Shown in pieces: positions 25,733 to 34,023 of a stretch of DNA of 64,000 nucleotides. The notes under the pieces are model-generated. The model was not told where the DNA came from. It did no database searches and saw only the letters and a list, made by a program, of their open reading frames with translations. The first letter of the stretch is position 1; the number at the start of each line of letters is the position of its first letter. The stretch comes from Pseudomonas mendocina (GTDB lineage Bacteria; Pseudomonadota; Gammaproteobacteria; Pseudomonadales; Pseudomonadaceae): the NCBI RefSeq assembly GCF_003008615.1, contig NZ_CP027657.1, forward strand, positions 806,001 to 870,000, written 5' to 3'. The position numbers and the translations under genes were made by a program.

Positions 25733-26619
25733 ACCCGCCAAGCCAACCCGCACTGCAACAGCGCAAAGTGCGCTTCGACTTCGCCGACACCCCGCTGCAC
25801 TGGGTACCGAACGAGCCGGAAGCTTCGCACATCATGAACGGCCTGCACCTGCTGTTGCCGGCCGGCGAGTTCTGGTTCTGCAAGGTCTACAACAAGGCAC
25901 TCCCGCTGGTCAACGAAGCCGGTCTGCGCGAGGACGTGCGCGGTTTCGTGTTGCAGGAAGCCCAGCATGCCCGTGCTCATGGCAGCGCGCTAACGCCCTA
26001 CCTGATCCGCCACGGCATTGATCCCAAGCCCTTTACCCGCAAGGTCGACTGGCTGTTCGACAAGGTTCTGTGCGACTACCCGCTGGGGGAAAATGCCCTG
26101 GCTCGCCGCCTGCAACCCTGGTGGTTGCGCCAGCGCGTCGGCCTGATCGCCGCCGTGGAGCACTTCACCTGCGTGCTCGGTGACTGGGTCGTCAACAGCC
26201 GCGGGCTCGATCATGCCGATCCGGTGATGCTCGATCTGCTGCGCTGGCATGGCGCCGAGGAGGTGGAGCATCGCTGCGTGGCTCATGACCTGCACGTGCA
26301 CCTGGGCGGCAGCCTGGCGATGCGCTGGCTGTGCATGCTGATCGCCACGCCAGCGCTGCTCTATCTGTTCAGCGATGCGATGAAGATGATGATGCGCCAG
26401 GATCCGGCCACGCGTTACCGCCCTGGCTTTCTGCGCATGTGGCACGACCTGGGCAAGCGCGGTTTGCTGCCGACCACGGCCAGCGTGGGACGCTCGGTAC
26501 TGCGCTATTTCAATCCGCGTTATCACCCGCGTGTCGAGGGCGATCTACAGGCGGCACTGGATTACCTGGCCAACTCGCCGGCCGCGCTACGCGCCGAGGC
26601 GGAAAAAGCCGCGGCCTGA
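25729..26619 (+). CDS. Predicted metal-dependent hydrolase (PF10118-like)
   Basis: The 296-residue protein matches the family annotated as predicted metal-dependent hydrolases. Candidate metal-binding E and H residues occur in FVLQEAQHARAH, VEHFTCVLGDW and RWHGAEEVEHRCVAHDL, an E-xx-H-rich helical pattern like ferritin-fold or di-iron enzymes. The reaction is unknown. Two hydrophobic stretches (about 205-220) may be membrane-associated. The start on ATGA at 25729 couples it to the alpha/beta hydrolase. A REP-like inverted pair follows the stop. Confidence 0.78.
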   Translation: MNPPSQPALQQRKVRFDFADTPLHWVPNEPEASHIMNGLHLLLPAGEFWFCKVYNKALPLVNEAGLREDVRGFVLQEAQHARAHGSALTPYLIRHGIDPKPFTRKVDWLFDKVLCDYPLGENALARRLQPWWLRQRVGLIAAVEHFTCVLGDWVVNSRGLDHADPVMLDLLRWHGAEEVEHRCVAHDLHVHLGGSLAMRWLCMLIATPALLYLFSDAMKMMMRQDPATRYRPGFLRMWHDLGKRGLLPTTASVGRSVLRYFNPRYHPRVEGDLQAALDYLANSPAALRAEAEKAAA

Positions 26620-26637
26620 AGCGGTGGATCGCCACAT

Positions 26638-26690
26638 GTAGGGCGGGTGCAACCCGCCATTGGCGCTCCGGCGGGTTGCACCCGCCCTAC
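26638..26690. repeat. Inverted REP-like pair, type 2
   Basis: GTAGGGCGGGTGCAACCCGCC (26638-26658) and its exact inverted copy (26670-26690) enclose 11 bases, forming a 53-bp REPIN-like element between convergent genes. It could also act as a transcription terminator. A degenerate relative lies at 43682. Confidence 0.85.
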
Positions 26691-26716
26691 TTCCTACAAT
26701 CACCGGCAGTGAGCGC

Positions 26717-28192
26717 TCACTCGCCGAGTTCGTCAAACGCCGGCAGATCGGCGGAGCGCTCGAGCAGCTCGCTCGGCAGACTCTTGCTGGCACGTGCGCC
26801 CAGCAGCTTGAGGTTTTCCACCCGGCCAATGAGATTGCCACGGCCGTCCACCAGCTTGTTGCGAGCACCGGCGTAGGCCTTGTCCAATTGCTGCAAACGG
26901 CTGCCCATCTCGTCCAGATCAGCAATGAAGGCGACGAACTTGTCGTACAGCTGGCCGGCACGCTCGGCAATCTCACGCGCATTCTGGCCCTGGCGCTCCT
27001 GGCGCCAAAGGCTGTCGATGACACGCAGCGTGGCCAGCAAGGTGGTCGGACTGACGATCACCACGTGCTGCTCGAAAGCATCCTGGAACAAATCCGGCTC
27101 GGCCTGCAGCGCCGCGGCGAAGGCCGCCTCGATAGGTACGAACAGCAGCACGAAATCCAGGCTGTGCAACCCTTCCAGGCGCTGGTAATCCTTGCCGGAG
27201 AGGCCTTTGAGGTGGCTGCGCAGAGACAGCAGATGCTGCTTCAACGCCTGCTGACGGCTGGGCTCGTCCACCGCGGCGACATACTGCTGATAAGCGGTGA
27301 GGCTAACCTTGGCATCGACGATTACCTGTTTGTCGCCCGGCAGACGAATCAGTACGTCGGGCTGGAAGCGCTCGCCACCGGCGCCCTTGAGGCTGACCTG
27401 AGTCTGGTACTCGCGCCCCTTCTCCAGGCCGGCATGCTCCAGCACCCGCTCCAGCACCAGCTCTCCCCAATTGCCCTGGGTTTTCTGACCTTTCAGGGCA
27501 CGAGTCAGGTTGGTCGCCTCATCGCCCAGACGCTGATTGAGCTGCTGCAGACGCTCGAGCTCCTTGCCAAGCGAAAAACGCTCGCGCGCTTCCTGCTGAT
27601 AACTCTCGTCGACCCGCTTCTCGAACGCCTGGATGCGCTCCTTGAGCGGGTCGAGCAACTGGCCGAGGCGCTGCTGGCTGGTCTCGGCGAAACGCTGCTC
27701 ACGCTCATCGAAGATCTTCGTCGCCAGCTCAGAGAACTGGGCACGCAGCTCGTTGCGCGCCCCCTGCAAGTCATCGAGGCGTTGTTGCTGATTGTCGCGA
27801 TTTTCCTGCAGCTCGGCGGCCAGCGCCGCACATTCGGCGGTGAGCCGTCGCAGTTCAGCTTCATTGCGATCGCGCTGCTGGTTCCAGGATTGCGCAGCTT
27901 CGCGGGCAATCTGCCGCTCCTGCTGCAACAGCTCGTTCTCACGGCGCAGCCCGGCCAGCTCGGTCTGCTGCTCCACCTTGATCTCGCTGACCTCGGCCAA
28001 CTCGGCGCGGCAGGCATCGAGCTGCGCCAACAGTCCGGTTTGACTCAGTTGGGCATGCTCCAGACGCTCCTGCAGCAGCGCCTGCTCGCTCTGCGCCTGG
28101 GTAACCCGGCGTTGTAGCGACCAAAGGCCCGCCAGCAATGGAATCAGCGCGGCGACGGCGCCAATGGCGAGAGAAAGGGGATCGATTGGCAT
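26717..28192 (-). CDS. rmuC: DNA recombination protein RmuC
   Basis: RmuC limits recombination at inverted repeats and is a predicted nuclease. The 491-residue protein has an N-terminal membrane helix (about 5-24), a long Q/E/L-rich coiled coil (about 25-200), and the conserved RmuC domain (about 205-430). That domain contains NWGELVLERVLEHAGLEKGREY, FQPDVLIRLPGDKQVIVDAKVSLTAY and LLFVPIEAAFAAAL. GGAG lies 5 bases before the ATG. The long antisense frame opposite it is an artefact of codon bias. A Sel1-like gene lies upstream on the same strand. Confidence 0.94.
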   Translation of the reverse strand: MPIDPLSLAIGAVAALIPLLAGLWSLQRRVTQAQSEQALLQERLEHAQLSQTGLLAQLDACRAELAEVSEIKVEQQTELAGLRRENELLQQERQIAREAAQSWNQQRDRNEAELRRLTAECAALAAELQENRDNQQQRLDDLQGARNELRAQFSELATKIFDEREQRFAETSQQRLGQLLDPLKERIQAFEKRVDESYQQEARERFSLGKELERLQQLNQRLGDEATNLTRALKGQKTQGNWGELVLERVLEHAGLEKGREYQTQVSLKGAGGERFQPDVLIRLPGDKQVIVDAKVSLTAYQQYVAAVDEPSRQQALKQHLLSLRSHLKGLSGKDYQRLEGLHSLDFVLLFVPIEAAFAAALQAEPDLFQDAFEQHVVIVSPTTLLATLRVIDSLWRQERQGQNAREIAERAGQLYDKFVAFIADLDEMGSRLQQLDKAYAGARNKLVDGRGNLIGRVENLKLLGARASKSLPSELLERSADLPAFDELGE

Positions 28193-28258
28193 AGACGCTC
28201 CATGTTTGACCGCCGAGCAGTATACCCAGCTGACTATTCACACGGGGCCAGCACGGAA

Positions 28259-28594
28259 TCAGCGCGACAGGCGCTCCAATTCCAGTTGCGCACCACGATC
28301 ACCCGCGCGGGCGGCCTGGCGCAGCAGCTCGTAACCGATACGACGGTCACGGGTATTGCCACAATCACGGCACAACAGTTGGCCCAGGCGACTCTGCGCC
28401 TGCACGCAACCTTTCAATGCTGGCTGCTTGAGCAGGTTGCCGGCCAGACGTTTGGCACTGGCCGTCTGCCCAAGGCGCGGGTTGTCGAGCAACCAGAGCG
28501 CGACGCGCATGGGAACATTGGGACGGGGCGTGGAAGATGCAGAGAACGGAGCGCGAGGCATAAATACGAGGGGGTGACTGCCGGGGCGCGCCAC
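28259..28594 (-). CDS. Sel1-repeat-like small protein
   Basis: The C-terminal 83 residues (MRVALWLLDNPRLG to the end) contain RLGQLLCRDCGNTRDRRIGYELLRQAARAGDRGAQLELERL, a Sel1-like helical repeat with a CxxC pair. Three starts are possible: GTG at 28594 with AGGAG four bases upstream (111 residues), ATG at 28561, and ATG at 28510. The GTG has the only visible ribosome site and is used here, but homologues are probably the short form. Role unknown; it is near rmuC in other Pseudomonas as I recall. Confidence 0.6.
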   Translation of the reverse strand: MARPGSHPLVFMPRAPFSASSTPRPNVPMRVALWLLDNPRLGQTASAKRLAGNLLKQPALKGCVQAQSRLGQLLCRDCGNTRDRRIGYELLRQAARAGDRGAQLELERLSR

Positions 28595-28938
28595 TCTACT
28601 CCTTTTTTTCCAGAGGTAAAGACTTGCCAGAACCGCCCGATTGCGTTCCACGAAATAGGTTCCGCACAATCCACAGAAGCTGTGGATAACTCCGTGAACA
28701 ACTTGGGAGAAAGAGGTCACAGGCCCGATGCCATGGGGCTCTCAGTCAAACTGTCGATTTTTTCACCAACGAAAAAAATGCATATTTTTCATTGACTTAA
28801 AAATCAACCACGGAAAATCAAACGTTTAGCGGCGATTCTGACAGTGAGATGACAGACTGCTTCAGCATTGTGCACAACTCGCTGCGACATATCCGCGCAG
28901 CGCTCTGTTTCGGGGCAGCGGAACGCTCAACACTGTGT

Positions 28939-29691
28939 TCATGCGGGGTGTGGCAACTGCCCTCGCACAAGGAACTGCTCCCAGTGAAACAGCCGTGGCT
29001 GATCCGGCGTCTGCGCATGCTTGAATGCCACGTATTCGCCGGTGGTTTCACATAACCAAGCCGTGAGGTTGCGCGGACGCTTTTCCGCGAACGCCCCTGG
29101 CACGTAGAGCGCAACATTGCTACCGCCATCCGGGCAGCGCGCCGAGCGGTACTCGAAGGCCTGGATACCCGCCGCACGCATCGCCGCGCCGAGACGCTGG
29201 GGTACGCTGTAATCGCTGGGATGGGCTAACAGGGCGCCGTGCTGATCGAATGGCGGCTGTTGCAACTGGATACCGCGCTCGACGCGATAACGCGCTTCGA
29301 AGGTGGAGTGCTCGGAAAGGATGCGCCCACTGGGCGGCGGCGTGGCCATACCGTTCCACAGCACGAAACGGTAGTAGGCAGCCTCGGCCATGGCCGTTTC
29401 CAGACGCTGAGCGGCATAAAACAGGCTGGGTTCGTGCACGGTGCCAAAACGCGAGCCCCAACGCAGCGGTGGATAACGAAACGGTGTCTTGAGCAGATAG
29501 TGCAGAGGCTCGGCGGCCTCGGGCAGTGGCGGCTTGCTGCTCTCGAGCAATTCTTCGAGCAGGGCCTGCTCGGCGAGGTTATCCACCAGTTGTAGGGTCG
29601 CGACCTGCGCCTGGCTTTCCACCATGCGCAGCAGTTTGCCGCGCAGCGGCCGAACCTGGCGCTCGCCTTCACATCGTTGCCAGATATCCAT
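28939..29691 (-). CDS. RES-domain toxin (NAD+-degrading type)
   Basis: RES toxins are ADP-ribosyltransferase-fold enzymes that deplete NAD+. The 250-residue protein has the RES core at about 68-225: TPFRYPPLRWGSRFGT, EPSLFYAAQRLETAMAEAAYYRF with the conserved Tyr and Glu, then ALLAHPSDYSVPQRLGAAMRAAGIQAFEYRSAR and SNVALYVPGAF. About 65 N-terminal helical residues precede the core. AAGGAGGT is 7 bases before the ATG, an excellent ribosome site. The partner Xre-type antitoxin lies upstream on the same strand, but 206 bases away, with a REP-like unit between them. Confidence 0.88.
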   Translation of the reverse strand: MDIWQRCEGERQVRPLRGKLLRMVESQAQVATLQLVDNLAEQALLEELLESSKPPLPEAAEPLHYLLKTPFRYPPLRWGSRFGTVHEPSLFYAAQRLETAMAEAAYYRFVLWNGMATPPPSGRILSEHSTFEARYRVERGIQLQQPPFDQHGALLAHPSDYSVPQRLGAAMRAAGIQAFEYRSARCPDGGSNVALYVPGAFAEKRPRNLTAWLCETTGEYVAFKHAQTPDQPRLFHWEQFLVRGQLPHPA

Positions 29692-29870
29692 GGCAATACC
29701 TCCTTAAAGCGTAGAGCCTGCTCAAAGCATCGCGAGCCAGGGTCTGATGCCGTTCACATAGGAAATGGTCTGTGCGATCAGTCGTAGGGTGACCGGGCGA
29801 CAACCCGTTCGCGAAGCAGCACGCCGCGGCCTTCAAGAAGGCGGGCTGTCAGCAAACCGCGCCGATAATC

Positions 29871-29891
29871 GGTGCGCATGGCGCACCCTAC
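29871..29891. repeat. REP-like palindrome, type 1, between antitoxin and toxin genes
   Basis: GGTGCGCATGGCGCACCCTAC in 21 bases is identical to the unit at 15322. It sits just after the antitoxin stop codon in the 206-base gap before the RES toxin gene, so it may affect transcript stability and the antitoxin/toxin ratio. Confidence 0.8.
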
Positions 29892-29897
29892 ATGCGC

Positions 29898-30269
29898 TCA
29901 GACCTTGCCGCGAATGGCGTCCAGATACTCGACGACACGCACCAGGCCCTGCACCTGACTCATCTGCTGCAACGGAACGCCAGCCAGATGGCGATTCTCG
30001 GTACGCAGAAAATGGCGCATGTCCTGTTGGTTGCCGCCAAACAGGGCGAACAACGCGCGATAGGCGCGTATCAATAGCAGCGCCAGTTCGCCGGTCTTGC
30101 TCTGTGGACGCAATCCACCCTGCTCGTTCCAGCGCCCGATGGCACTGCGATGGACGCCGACGATATCGGCCAGCTCCTGCTGGGTAAGCCCCAACTGTTC
30201 GCGGGTATTGAGCAAGGCCTTGGCCAGTACCGCATCGGCGTCAGGCTGGCTGCGAGTTACTGCACTCAT
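29898..30269 (-). CDS. Xre/MbcA/ParS-type antitoxin
   Basis: The 123-residue protein has an N-terminal Xre helix-turn-helix (about 25-65): TREQLGLTQQELADIVGVHRSAIGRWNEQGGL. The C-terminal toxin-binding domain (about 70-120) follows, with AYRALFALFGGNQQDMRHFLRTENRHLAGVP and VRVVEYLDAIRGKV. This is the typical partner of RES toxins and normally represses its own promoter. AGGAGG is five bases from the ATG at 30269 and two from an adjacent ATG at 30272. The upstream gap (30273-30400) is AT-rich and should hold the promoter and operator. Confidence 0.88.
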   Translation of the reverse strand: MSAVTRSQPDADAVLAKALLNTREQLGLTQQELADIVGVHRSAIGRWNEQGGLRPQSKTGELALLLIRAYRALFALFGGNQQDMRHFLRTENRHLAGVPLQQMSQVQGLVRVVEYLDAIRGKV

Positions 30270-30401
30270 CATCTCCTCCTACGCGTGTTTTGAACAAAGA
30301 AACCTTCGAAAGCTGTAAACACACAATAGCATGGAAAGCTGCTTGGCACCTACCCGAGCATGGGGTACCGTCCTTTGCACTGCATCGGGCAAGGAGAACT
30401 C

Positions 30402-32957
30402 ATGAGCCGCCGGCGTTTCTGGCTGAGCATAGGCATCGCAACATTGGCGGTGTTGTCGCTACTGATCTGCTATGCCGGCTATCGCGTGCAGCAACTGCTC
30501 GAAGAGCAACATATCGAGCTGGACTGGCACCGATTGAGCCTGTCCTGGCGCGGCCTCCAACTGCATGACGTGAGCCTGACGCAGCACCAGAGCGGTGAGC
30601 TGCATGCACAGGTCAAACAATTGCAACTCTTCTGGCTGGCAAGCGAAGCGCCGCGCTATCGCCTCGTCGCACAGGGTCTGCAAATGACCTGGCAACCGGC
30701 CCCGGCTGAGGTACAAAACTCGGCAGACAGCGACTTCAGCGCCCTCTTCAGCAACGCGCTCAACACCCTGCCCTGGCTACCACGACAGATTGACGTGCAG
30801 GACGCTCATGTCCAGCTGCCCTGCTACAGCGGCCAATGCACAGTCGATGGCGACCTCAGCCTGCAGCATCTGGACGATGCATTGCAGTTGCACCTGCTGC
30901 TTGTGCGCGATAGCCACAGCGCAACACTGCAGGGGCAGCTGCAAGGACTCGGCAGTGCTCTGAACAGTCCACGCCAGTTACAGATGACCCTGCACCTCGA
31001 CGATCAGCAGCAGATGGAGCTGCACAGCGACCTGCTCGCCCAGAACGATGCGCTGCAATGGGCTGGCAACCTGCTGCTCGCCCCCTTGCAGGAAATCGCC
31101 TGGGTCGGCGCCTGGCTGAGCGAATGGACGCCGCTTGACGCTACCAACCTGCCAACGACACCGCAGCAGGCCGGCGTCATTGCCCAGTGGCAATTGCAAC
31201 TACCGCAGACCACTCGCCAACTCGAAGAGCTGCTGGCAGCGCCGGGATGGCTGCGTGTCGACGCACAGCTGCCACAGCCCTGGCCGTTGCCCGGTGTCGG
31301 CATGATCAGCGGGGAACTGCAGCTCGACCTGCTCAACACCACAGGCCTGTGGCAAGCCCGCAAGCTGCACGGCAACCTGCAACTCGACACGCAGGACGCG
31401 CCCTGGCTCGACTCCCTGCCAAGCGGCTTGCAACCCCGCCAGTTGCAGATGCAGCTCACACCACTGGAGAGCAAACTCGACAACGAACTGGCCGTACAAC
31501 TGAAGCTCGCCGGACAGGGAGCACTCGAGCTGCAGGCCAATGCCGAGCTCGGCCTGCAACAGGCCCCTGACTGGTCGTTGAACGTGCGCCAGTTGCAACT
31601 CGATGCCCGTAGTAAGCGCGTGGATCTGGCAGGCAATCGTGCAGATGGCCTGCAGCTGAACCTGGGCCTGACCGGCAGCGCGAGCACGCAGCAGCTACAA
31701 CTCACCCTCACAGGCAACTCTCGCCTGGATATCCAACGTCTGCGCAGCAGTGATCTGGAGCTGCAACAGACTCGACTGACACTCGCCAACCTCGGCATTG
31801 CTGGAGCGCCAGGCTCACCAACGCTGTCCGGGCCATTGGCGCTGCGCATACAGAGCCTGCAACACCCGCAATTGCAGGCTCAGGGCTGGCAATGGCAAGG
31901 CCGAGTGGAAGCCGAGAGCGCCAGCCAGAAGCTCGATGGAGCCCTACTGGCTGACTCGGGGCTGAGCATGGCGCTGAGCCTGAACCATACAGCCGATGCG
32001 CTGGGCCTGAATGCCAAGCTCGACGAACTCTTCCTGCGCGCCGGCAACCCGCTGGCGCAAACCCTGGCCAACTGGCCGCCACTGTTGACGCTGGACAATG
32101 GCCGCATCCAGGCCGACGCCAGCCTGAATCTGCCCAGCGGCAAGCCCCTGCAACTCAGGGCGAGCCTGAATGGCAAAGGCCTGGCCGGCATCTATGACCG
32201 CAGCACGCTGGCCGGTGTGGACGCCGAGCTGCAGTTGCGACTCGCTGGCGACCGCCTGATGCTGGAAGTGCCGAGCCTGAGTGCGAAACAGATCGACCCC
32301 GGCATCGCCCTCGGCCCCTTGCAACTGCAGGCCAGCTATCAGGCTAGCTTGCAACGCCCCATGGCCGGCCACCTAAGCCATCAGCGCGCCGAACTGGGTA
32401 TCCTCGGCGGCATCCTGCGCCTGGAACCGGCGACCTGGGCACTGGATCGCCCCAGCCAGTTGCTACCGCTGAAGCTCAGCGGCCTGGATCTGCAGGAACT
32501 GTTTCGCGTCTATCCGGCCGAAGGCCTGGAAGGCTACGGCCTGCTCGACGGCACCCTGCCGCTGCGCCTGGGCGACGCGATCAGCGTCGAGCAGGGGCTG
32601 ATCGAAGCACGCGCCCCCGGCGGCCGCCTGCGCTTTCACTCGCCGCGCATCCGCGCCATGGGCCAGGCCAACCCGGGCATGAAGCTGGTCACTGATGCCC
32701 TGGAGGACTTCCACTACGATCTGCTCAGCAGTAGCCTCGACTATGATTCGTCCGGCACACTGCGCCTCGGTATGCGTCTACATGGACAGAATCCGGCCAT
32801 CGAACAGGGTCGGCCTATCCACTTCACCATCAACCTGGAAGAAGACATTCCGACCCTGCTGGCCAGCCTGCAACTGACCGACAAGGTCAGCGACATCATC
32901 CAGCAACGGATTCAGCAACGGATGCGCCAGCGTGTCCCCCAAGAGTCAAAGGAGTAG
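30402..32957 (+). CDS. ydbH: YdbH-family AsmA-like envelope protein
   Basis: YdbH belongs to the AsmA-like group with TamB and YhdP, long beta-rich proteins that bridge the periplasm and move phospholipids to the outer membrane. The 851-residue protein has one N-terminal membrane helix (about 8-27) and a long amphipathic region rich in LQL, QLQL and DLQ strands. The conserved C-terminal YdbH region includes PAEGLEGYGLLDGTLPLRL and ARAPGGRLRFHSPRIR. AAGGAG is 5 bases before the ATG at 30402; an open frame from 30360 lacks such a site. It is followed immediately by ynbE and ydbL, the usual three-gene operon. Confidence 0.9.
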   Translation: MSRRRFWLSIGIATLAVLSLLICYAGYRVQQLLEEQHIELDWHRLSLSWRGLQLHDVSLTQHQSGELHAQVKQLQLFWLASEAPRYRLVAQGLQMTWQPAPAEVQNSADSDFSALFSNALNTLPWLPRQIDVQDAHVQLPCYSGQCTVDGDLSLQHLDDALQLHLLLVRDSHSATLQGQLQGLGSALNSPRQLQMTLHLDDQQQMELHSDLLAQNDALQWAGNLLLAPLQEIAWVGAWLSEWTPLDATNLPTTPQQAGVIAQWQLQLPQTTRQLEELLAAPGWLRVDAQLPQPWPLPGVGMISGELQLDLLNTTGLWQARKLHGNLQLDTQDAPWLDSLPSGLQPRQLQMQLTPLESKLDNELAVQLKLAGQGALELQANAELGLQQAPDWSLNVRQLQLDARSKRVDLAGNRADGLQLNLGLTGSASTQQLQLTLTGNSRLDIQRLRSSDLELQQTRLTLANLGIAGAPGSPTLSGPLALRIQSLQHPQLQAQGWQWQGRVEAESASQKLDGALLADSGLSMALSLNHTADALGLNAKLDELFLRAGNPLAQTLANWPPLLTLDNGRIQADASLNLPSGKPLQLRASLNGKGLAGIYDRSTLAGVDAELQLRLAGDRLMLEVPSLSAKQIDPGIALGPLQLQASYQASLQRPMAGHLSHQRAELGILGGILRLEPATWALDRPSQLLPLKLSGLDLQELFRVYPAEGLEGYGLLDGTLPLRLGDAISVEQGLIEARAPGGRLRFHSPRIRAMGQANPGMKLVTDALEDFHYDLLSSSLDYDSSGTLRLGMRLHGQNPAIEQGRPIHFTINLEEDIPTLLASLQLTDKVSDIIQQRIQQRMRQRVPQESKE

Positions 32958-32961
32958 CGCC

Positions 32962-33153
32962 ATGCGCACGTACCGCCTCCTCGCAGCCCTGAGCCTGGGT
33001 CTGCTCTGCCAGGCCTGTACCCCGACGGTGCAACTGGCCATGCCCAACGAGCCGATCAACATCAACCTCAACGTCAAGGTCGAGCACGAGATCTACATCA
33101 AGGTGGACAAGGCGCTGGACAATGTCTTCAACGAAGACAGCGGTCTCTTCTAA
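32962..33153 (+). CDS. ynbE: YnbE-family lipoprotein
   Basis: The 63-residue protein has a lipoprotein signal (lipobox near LLCQAC, Cys about residue 19). A conserved core, PNEPININLNVKVEHEIYIKVDKALDNVF, is the YnbE signature. In E. coli, YnbE is an outer-membrane lipoprotein partner of YdbH. AAAGGAG lies within the end of ydbH, 6 bases before the ATG, so translation is tightly linked. It is the second gene of the ydbH-ynbE-ydbL operon. Confidence 0.9.
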   Translation: MRTYRLLAALSLGLLCQACTPTVQLAMPNEPININLNVKVEHEIYIKVDKALDNVFNEDSGLF

Positions 33154-33164
33154 GGAGAAGCATG

Positions 33165-33503
33165 ATGATTCGATACCTTTCGACCCTGCTGCTGGCATTG
33201 ACCCTGAGCCTGCCGGCCTATGCACTGAACCTCAACCAGGCCATGAGCGCGCTGGGCGACGCCAAGGCCAGCGGCCAGCTGGGCGAGCAACCCAATGGCT
33301 ATCTGGGTGTGGTCAAATCTGGAGGCCAGGCCGACGAGATCGCTCGCCTGATCAACCAGGCGCGTCGCGCCGAATACCAGAAAGTGGCCAAGGACAACGG
33401 CATCAGCCTGAGCGACGTGGAAGCCATCGCCGGCAAGAAGGCCATAGAGCGCACGCCCAAGGGCCAGTTCATCCAGCTCAATGGCCAGTGGCTACAGAAG
33501 TAG
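33165..33503 (+). CDS. ydbL: YdbL-family (DUF1318) periplasmic protein
   Basis: The 112-residue protein has a cleavable signal peptide ending LPAYA and a DUF1318 domain: LNLNQAMSALGDAKASGQLGEQPNGYLGVV, then RRAEYQKVAKDNGISLSDVEAIAGKKAIERTPKGQFI. YdbL modulates YdbH/YnbE assembly in E. coli. AAGGAG at 33152-33157 is 7 bases from the ATG at 33165 and 4 from an adjacent ATG at 33162. It is the last gene of the operon and ends at a strong bidirectional terminator. Confidence 0.9.
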   Translation: MIRYLSTLLLALTLSLPAYALNLNQAMSALGDAKASGQLGEQPNGYLGVVKSGGQADEIARLINQARRAEYQKVAKDNGISLSDVEAIAGKKAIERTPKGQFIQLNGQWLQK

Positions 33504-33522
33504 AAAGCCTGCGGCAGAAACG

Positions 33523-33553
33523 AAAGAACCCGCCTAGGCGGGTTCTTTGCTTT
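33523..33553. terminator. Bidirectional terminator between ydbL and grxD
   Basis: AAAGAACCCGCC (33523-33534) and GGCGGGTTCTTT (33537-33548) are exact inverted copies with A and T runs on either side. It serves the convergent ydbL and grxD genes. Confidence 0.88.
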
Positions 33554-33566
33554 GTGCGAACGGCGA

Positions 33567-33893
33567 TCAGGCGCCGGCTTTGCTCACGGCGTCCTTGATC
33601 AGGGTCTGCAGCTCGCCCTTCTCGTACATCTCGGTGAGGATGTCGCTACCGCCAACCAGTTCACCACCGACCCACAGCTGCGGGAAGGTCGGCCAGTTGG
33701 CGTACTTCGGCAGATTGGCGCGGATTTCCGGATTTTGCAGGATGTCGACGTAGGCGAACTTCTCGCCGCAGCCCATCACCACCTGGGCAGCGCGGGCGGA
33801 GAAGCCACACTGCGGGGCATTGGGCGAGCCTTTCATGTACAGCAGAACGGTGTTGTTGGCGATCTGCTCTTTGATGGTTTCGATGATATCCAT
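33567..33893 (-). CDS. grxD: Monothiol glutaredoxin Grx4/GrxD
   Basis: GrxD carries or transfers Fe-S clusters in the cytoplasm. The 108-residue protein has the monothiol CGFS motif at 29-32, preceded by LLYMKGSPNAPQ. Glutathione-binding sequences WPTFPQLWVGGELVGGSDI and KYANWPT follow. Length is typical. An open frame reaches 33995 but sequence before MDIIETIKEQI is not conserved-looking, so 33893 is the start. The neighbourhood with argF nearby resembles PA3533-PA3537. Confidence 0.95.
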   Translation of the reverse strand: MDIIETIKEQIANNTVLLYMKGSPNAPQCGFSARAAQVVMGCGEKFAYVDILQNPEIRANLPKYANWPTFPQLWVGGELVGGSDILTEMYEKGELQTLIKDAVSKAGA

Positions 33894-34023
33894 GGGGCAC
33901 CTCAGCATAGACTTCGCGACCCGACGGTCGCCACGGTGGCGCGATTGTAGCGAAAAACCGAGCGCAATGCTCGGCCTTGCCATCACCCCCATCACGTCAA
34001 GACAACCCCGGATTTCATTCGGA

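Noticed and set aside
26660..28117. 485-codon plus-strand frame opposite rmuC
   Set aside because: The L/Q-rich translation is the reverse of the RmuC coiled coil; no ribosome site or homology.
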